Shown here piece by piece: positions 60,366 to 64,000 of a DNA stretch of 64,000 nt. Below the pieces are notes generated by a model. It saw nothing but the letters and a program-made list of their open reading frames with translations, was not told the origin of the DNA and searched no databases. The DNA lies in the NCBI GenBank assembly GCA_019638805.1, contig JAHBTA010000001.1, positions 558,001-622,000 of the forward strand, written 5' to 3'. The stretch is from Microbacteriaceae bacterium (lineage in GTDB: Bacteria > Actinomycetota > Actinomycetes > Actinomycetales > Microbacteriaceae). Positions within the stretch are counted from its first letter, which is position 1, and every line of letters starts with the position of its first letter. Made by a program: the position numbers and the translations under genes.

Positions 60366-61139
60366 GTGGCCGGGCGCACGAGCGAGGCCGGGGCGTCCGT
60401 CCTGGCACGCGCCGCCCGGCTCCTCGCGGCGCTCCCCGCCGACGGGTCGGGTGCGACGCTGCGCGAGCTCGCCGAAGGCGCCGGGCTGCCGCCGTCGACG
60501 GCGCACCGCATCGCGGCCGAGCTGGTGCGACTCGGCCAGCTCGAGCTGGTCGACGGCCGTTACGCCGCCGGCACCGCGCTCTGGGAGCTCGGCGAGCGCG
60601 CCCCCATCGTGCGCCGCCTGCGCGAGGCCGCGAACCCCGAACTGACCGAGCTCTACGACCGCACGGGAGAGAACGCGCACCTTGCCGTACTGGTCCCCGC
60701 TCCCGACGGCACCGGCGAGGTGCTCTACCTCGCGCGAGCGAGCGGGGCGCGCGCGATCCCGACGCTCGCGCGGGTGGGGGTGCGGCATCCGCTGCATGCG
60801 ACGGGTGTGGGGCGCGCCATTCTCGCCGCGTTGCCGGATGCGGTGGCCACCCCGCTGCTGCGCGGCCCGTTCGCGCAGATCACGCCCTTCACGATCACCG
60901 ACCCCGCGCGTCTGCGCGCCGAACTCGCTGCGACCCGCGACCGCGGGTACGCGCTCACCCGCCAGGAGATGACCCTCGGCAACGCGTCCCTCGCGCTGTC
61001 GCTCACGTCGCGCGCGGGACTGCCGCCGGCGGCGATCGGGGTCGTCACGCATCTGGCGTCGGCCGACGAGCAGCGTCTGATGCCGCTGCTGCGGCGTGCC
61101 GCGAGCGCGATCGAGGCCCGGCTCGACGTGTCCGCGTAG
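60366..61139 (+). CDS. IclR-family regulator of the protocatechuate genes
   Basis: A 257-residue IclR regulator starting at GTG 60366, five bases after the exporter stop. The helix-turn-helix is in ATLRELAEGAGLPPSTAHRIAAELVRLGQL and the effector domain carries RVGVRHPLHATGVGRAIL and LTRQEMTLGNASLALSL. Its place directly before pcaHGB suggests a PcaR/PcaU-like role with an aromatic-acid effector. Candidate binding repeats lie between it and pcaH at 61209-61254. Confidence 0.87.
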   Translation: MAGRTSEAGASVLARAARLLAALPADGSGATLRELAEGAGLPPSTAHRIAAELVRLGQLELVDGRYAAGTALWELGERAPIVRRLREAANPELTELYDRTGENAHLAVLVPAPDGTGEVLYLARASGARAIPTLARVGVRHPLHATGVGRAILAALPDAVATPLLRGPFAQITPFTITDPARLRAELAATRDRGYALTRQEMTLGNASLALSLTSRAGLPPAAIGVVTHLASADEQRLMPLLRRAASAIEARLDVSA

Positions 61140-61151
61140 TCCCGCGGGTGC

Positions 61152-61254
61152 ACAACTCAGGAGAACTCCGCCGTGAGAGCGCGGCCACGCGCCGGTGAGC
61201 GACCCGTTCCTGAGATCCGCAGACACTGGCGCCTGAGTTCTGCAGACACCGGTG
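61152..61254 (+). repeat. Tandem and inverted repeats before pcaH
   Basis: Two contiguous 23-base units at 61209-61231 and 61232-61254 share 19 positions, with core CCTGAGNTCNGCAGACAC. An inverted partial copy (CAACTCAGG on the plus strand) lies at 61153-61161, with GAGAACTC following. They may be sites for the adjacent IclR regulator or a dispersed intergenic repeat. Confidence 0.7.
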
Positions 61255-61318
61255 CCGCTATTCCACTGGGTGGGATGGGATGCTCGCGCCCTGCGCGGAG
61301 GGCGGGCAACGTGAGGGC

Positions 61319-62077
61319 ATGACCACGCAAGCAGAGATCTCGGCCGAGATCGCGCAGCTTCACGGGAAGCCCAGCACCGACCCGAACTGGGCGCCGCACC
61401 GCGCCCTCACCGACTACGCGCCGTACCGCTCGAGCATCCTGCGCCACCCCACCAAGGACCTGCACCTGACCGACCCGGAGACCATCGAGCTCACCAGCCC
61501 GGCGTTCGGCCGCCGCGACGTGGGCGAGGCCGAGTCCGATCTGACCACGATGTCCACGGGCGAGCCGCTCGGCGAGCGCATGGTCGTCGAGGGCCGGCTG
61601 CTCGACGGGGAGGGCCGTCCGGTGCGCGGCCAGCTCATCGAGGTGTGGCAGGCCAACTCCGCCGGGCGCTACCGCCACAAGCGCGACCGGCACCCCGCGC
61701 CCCTCGACCCGCACTTCACGGGCGCGGGCCGCACCCTCACCGACGACGATGGCCGCTACCGCTTCCTCACCATCAAGCCCGGCCCCTACCCCTGGCGCAA
61801 CCACGTCAACGCCTGGCGTCCCGCGCACATCCACTTCTCGGTGTTCGGCGACGCGTTCACCCAGCGCCTGGTGACCCAGATGTACTTCCCGGGCGACCCG
61901 CTCATGCCGCTGGACCCCATCTACCAGGCGATCCCCGACGAGCGCGCGCGCGACGGCCTCATCGCGGACTACGACCACGACCTCACGAGCCCGGAATGGG
62001 CCCTGGGCTACCGTTGGGACATCATCCTGACCGGGTCGCGAAAGACCTGGACCGAGCCGGAGGAGTCGGACGAGTGA
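61319..62077 (+). CDS. pcaH: Protocatechuate 3,4-dioxygenase, beta subunit
   Basis: A 252-residue intradiol dioxygenase. The iron ligands are visible as Tyr in GRYRHKRDRH, Tyr in IKPGPYPWRNH and the two His in WRPAHIHFSVFG. QLIEVWQANSAGRY and MYFPGDPLMPLDPIYQAIP are conserved. With PcaG it opens the ring of protocatechuate to 3-carboxy-cis,cis-muconate. ATG 61319 follows GTGAGGGC. It overlaps pcaG by four bases when GTG 62074 is used. Confidence 0.95.
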   Translation: MTTQAEISAEIAQLHGKPSTDPNWAPHRALTDYAPYRSSILRHPTKDLHLTDPETIELTSPAFGRRDVGEAESDLTTMSTGEPLGERMVVEGRLLDGEGRPVRGQLIEVWQANSAGRYRHKRDRHPAPLDPHFTGAGRTLTDDDGRYRFLTIKPGPYPWRNHVNAWRPAHIHFSVFGDAFTQRLVTQMYFPGDPLMPLDPIYQAIPDERARDGLIADYDHDLTSPEWALGYRWDIILTGSRKTWTEPEESDE

Positions 62078-62658
62078 GCGAGTCGCTGAAGGAGCAGCGA
62101 GTGAACCAGCCGCTCCTCCCCACCGCTGATCAGACCGTCGGCCCGTTCTTCCGCGTCGGCCTCGTCTACCCGGGCGACCGCGAGCTCGTCGCCCCCGGCA
62201 CCCCCGGCGCGATCGTGCTCGACGGCCGTGTTCTCGACGGCGAGAGCGAACCGGTGCCCGACGCCATGATCGAGATCTGGCAGACCGACGAGACCGGCGC
62301 CATCCCGCGCGAGTCCGGCACCCGCCGGCGCCGACCCGGCAGCTTCAGCGGCTTCGGCCGCTGCGAGACCGACCCGGAGGGCTGGTACGCCTTCACGACG
62401 CTCGAGCCCGCGCCGGTGCGCGCGGGCGCCCCCGCGTTCTTCGCCGTGCACGTCTTCGCCCGCGGCCTGCTCGCGGTTCTGCAGACCCGCATCTACCTGC
62501 CCGACGACGAGGCCGCGCTCACCGCGGACCCGCTCCTGGCGAGCCTCCCCGCGGATCGCAGGGCAACCCTCGTCGCGACGCGACCCGGCCCCGGGCACGT
62601 CCGCCACGACATCCGCCTGCAGGGGGACGGGGAGACGGTCTTCCTTGCCTTCCGCTGA
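62074..62658 (+). CDS. pcaG: Protocatechuate 3,4-dioxygenase, alpha subunit
   Basis: A 194-residue intradiol dioxygenase subunit. TADQTVGPFF is the family start and VPDAMIEIWQTDETGAIP and FFAVHVFARGLLAVLQTRIYLPDD follow; it lacks the iron ligands, as alpha subunits do. GTG 62074 (overlapping the pcaH stop, with GGAGGAG upstream) and GTG 62101 (with AAGGAG upstream) are both well supported starts. It pairs with PcaH. Its end overlaps pcaB by 14 bases. Confidence 0.93.
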   Translation: MSESLKEQRVNQPLLPTADQTVGPFFRVGLVYPGDRELVAPGTPGAIVLDGRVLDGESEPVPDAMIEIWQTDETGAIPRESGTRRRRPGSFSGFGRCETDPEGWYAFTTLEPAPVRAGAPAFFAVHVFARGLLAVLQTRIYLPDDEAALTADPLLASLPADRRATLVATRPGPGHVRHDIRLQGDGETVFLAFR

Positions 62659-63865
62659 CCGCGCGCGGCACGACGCCGCCGACCTGGGCCTGCTCTCCCC
62701 CGGCTGGGCGGGACGGCCGGTGGCGGATGCGACGGGCGACGCCGCCGTGTTGGCCGGCATCGTCCTGTTCGAGATCGCGCTCGCGACGGCGACCGCTCCC
62801 GAGGGCACCGCTCAGCGCATCCTGGAGGCCGCCCGCGACATCGACCCGGCCGACCTGCTCGAGGGCGCCCGGCGCGACGGCAACCCGGTGATCCCGCTGT
62901 TGGGGATCATCCGCTCGCGGCTCGACGAGTCGGACGCCGCCTGGCTGCATCGCGGCGCCACGAGCCAGGACGCCCTCGACACCGCGCTCGTCCTGGTCGC
63001 TCGGGATGCCGCGGGCATCCTCAACGAGGACGCCGCGGTCGCCGCGCGCGCCCTCTGCGATCTCGCCGAGGAGCACGCCGGAACGGTGGCCACCGCGCGC
63101 ACGCTCACCCAGCCGAGCACCCCGACCACCCTGGGCCTGCGGTTCGCGGGCTGGGCGCACGGCATCGCCGAGGCGGCCTCCGCCATCCGGGTGGCGAGCA
63201 TCGCCCTCCCGGTGCAGTTCGGCGGCGCCTCCGGCACGCTCGCGGCCACGGTCGCGCAGGGTTCCCCGGGCGACGGCATCGCGCTCGCCGCGCGACTGGC
63301 GGCGGAGCTCGACCTCGCGGAGCCGGTGGCGCCGTGGCACGTGCGGCGGTACCCGCTCACCCGGTTGGCCGATGCGCTGGCCGAGCTGACGGCCGCGTTC
63401 GGAATTGTCGGCGCCAACGTCGCCGTGCTCGCCCGGCCCGAGCTCGGCGAGCTGGACGACGGGGCGGGCGGGGGGTCCAGCGCCATGCCGCACAAGGCGA
63501 ACCCGGTGCGTGCCGTGCTGCTGAACGCCGCCGCCCGGCAGGCGCCTCTGCTCGCCGCGCAGCTGCACCAGGATGCGGCCACGGTCGACGAGCGCCCGGA
63601 CGGCGCCTGGCACGCCGAATGGCAGACGCTGCGGCAGTTGCTGCGCACGGCGGGCGGAGCGGCCGCGACCGGCCGCGAGCTGGCCGAGGGGCTGCGCGTG
63701 CACCCGGACGCGGTCGCCGCGAACCTCGCCGCCGCCGGGCCGGGCCTGCTGAGCGAGGCGGCCCGCTACACGGATTCCCCGCCGGACGACCCGGCCGGCT
63801 ACCTGGGCGACGCGGCGGAGCTGACCGCGCGCCTGGTGTCCGCGACCCGGAAGGAGCTCGCATGA
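62645..63865 (+). CDS. pcaB: 3-carboxy-cis,cis-muconate cycloisomerase
   Basis: A 406-residue member of the fumarase/aspartase superfamily, starting at TTG 62645 within the pcaG end. WLHRGATSQDALDTALVLVARD and the signature GGSSAMPHKANPVRAVLL (about residues 275-292) are clear. It converts 3-carboxy-cis,cis-muconate to 4-carboxymuconolactone. The ATG of the next gene overlaps its stop. The C-terminal region is Ala-rich and shorter than in some homologues. Confidence 0.93.
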   Translation: MPSADRARHDAADLGLLSPGWAGRPVADATGDAAVLAGIVLFEIALATATAPEGTAQRILEAARDIDPADLLEGARRDGNPVIPLLGIIRSRLDESDAAWLHRGATSQDALDTALVLVARDAAGILNEDAAVAARALCDLAEEHAGTVATARTLTQPSTPTTLGLRFAGWAHGIAEAASAIRVASIALPVQFGGASGTLAATVAQGSPGDGIALAARLAAELDLAEPVAPWHVRRYPLTRLADALAELTAAFGIVGANVAVLARPELGELDDGAGGGSSAMPHKANPVRAVLLNAAARQAPLLAAQLHQDAATVDERPDGAWHAEWQTLRQLLRTAGGAAATGRELAEGLRVHPDAVAANLAAAGPGLLSEAARYTDSPPDDPAGYLGDAAELTARLVSATRKELA

Positions 63866-64000
63866 GCGTCCCCGTCATCACAGCGACTATGACCCCCGGA
63901 CCCGACGGCGCGCTGCCGCTGCTGCTCGGCCCGAGCCTGGGCACCACGACCCAGGTGTGGGACCGTGCACGCCCCGCGCTGGCCGGCGTCGCGCCGCTGC
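63862..64000 (+). CDS. pcaD: 3-oxoadipate enol-lactonase, N-terminal part
   Basis: The first 46 residues are visible and begin MSVPVITATMTPGPDGALPLLLGPSLGTTTQVWD, the opening strand and first loop of an alpha/beta hydrolase like PcaD/PcaL. The gene runs off the window. Position after pcaB with an ATGA overlap fits the pca pathway. It could be fused to 4-carboxymuconolactone decarboxylase (PcaL), as in many actinobacteria; the missing part would show this. Confidence 0.8.
   Translation, partial: MSVPVITATMTPGPDGALPLLLGPSLGTTTQVWDRARPALAGVAPL

Overview
The window is high-GC, densely packed bacterial DNA with many GTG starts, ATGA/GTGA stop-start overlaps and TAGnnT -10 boxes six to eight bases before start codons. 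Together with the gene content (acyl-CoA carboxylase epsilon subunit, biotinylated AccA3-type carboxylase, LpdA-type quinone reductase, polyprenyl-phosphate mannose synthase) this points to an actinobacterium, most likely of the family Microbacteriaceae; this rests on gene content and style, not on a database match. The order purK, GtrA, PH protein, birA, accD, accE, maf, accA3, lpdA, punA, pmmB, add, deoA/cdd, sdhCDAB, yihY, trpS is, from memory, the order found in Mycobacterium tuberculosis from about Rv3276c to Rv3336c, so the backbone is an old conserved chromosomal block.

Region 1 (1-12.5 kb): end of purK, two small membrane proteins, biotin ligase, a vapBC-type toxin-antitoxin pair with a dyad at the antitoxin start, polyprenol-phosphate mannose synthase, acyl-CoA carboxylase (accD, accE, accA3), a membrane kinase/regulator operon that includes a kinase-like protein without a phospho-acceptor, an RNA methyltransferase and maf. 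A 364-base gap at 5371-5734 holds a 10-bp-arm palindrome, direct repeats and two strong hairpins.

Region 2 (12.5-31.5 kb): nucleoside and purine metabolism. It has a repeat-flanked AbiEi/DUF559-type gene, lpdA, purine nucleoside phosphorylase, pmmB, an orphan PTS EIIA, adenosine deaminase, an IclR regulator with an adenosylhomocysteinase-like enzyme and a divergent nucleoside hydrolase, a low-GC gene remnant, then a nucleoside importer (BMP-type lipoprotein, ATPase, two permeases) in one operon with cytidine deaminase and thymidine phosphorylase, and manC.

Region 3 (31.5-42.5 kb): sdhCDAB, a sigma factor fused in one chain to an anti-sigma-like zinc motif, hydrophobic segments and an Ig-like tail, PTS enzyme I, a BrkB protein, exonuclease III, trpS and an acetyltransferase.

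Region 4 (42.5-51.3 kb): an accessory catabolic cassette (CocE-type hydrolase, sugar-binding lipoprotein, a permease-ATPase fusion, a convergent LacI regulator, a sugar-isomerase-like protein and an FGGY kinase). The same AATCGATT core lies in both promoter regions and probably marks the LacI regulon.

Region 5 (51.3-64 kb): an FMN riboswitch and ribD-ribE-ribBA-ribH, a DrrAB-like ABC exporter, an unknown lipoprotein, a half-size ABC exporter, and the start of a protocatechuate operon (IclR regulator, pcaH, pcaG, pcaB, enol-lactonase) cut by the window end.

Pathway links across the window: pmmB, manC and ppm supply mannose-1-P, GDP-mannose and polyprenyl-P-mannose; birA biotinylates accA3, which works with accD and accE; the importer feeds cdd, deoA, add, punA and iunH; and pmmB can also connect ribose or deoxyribose phosphates to central metabolism, if it accepts pentose phosphates.
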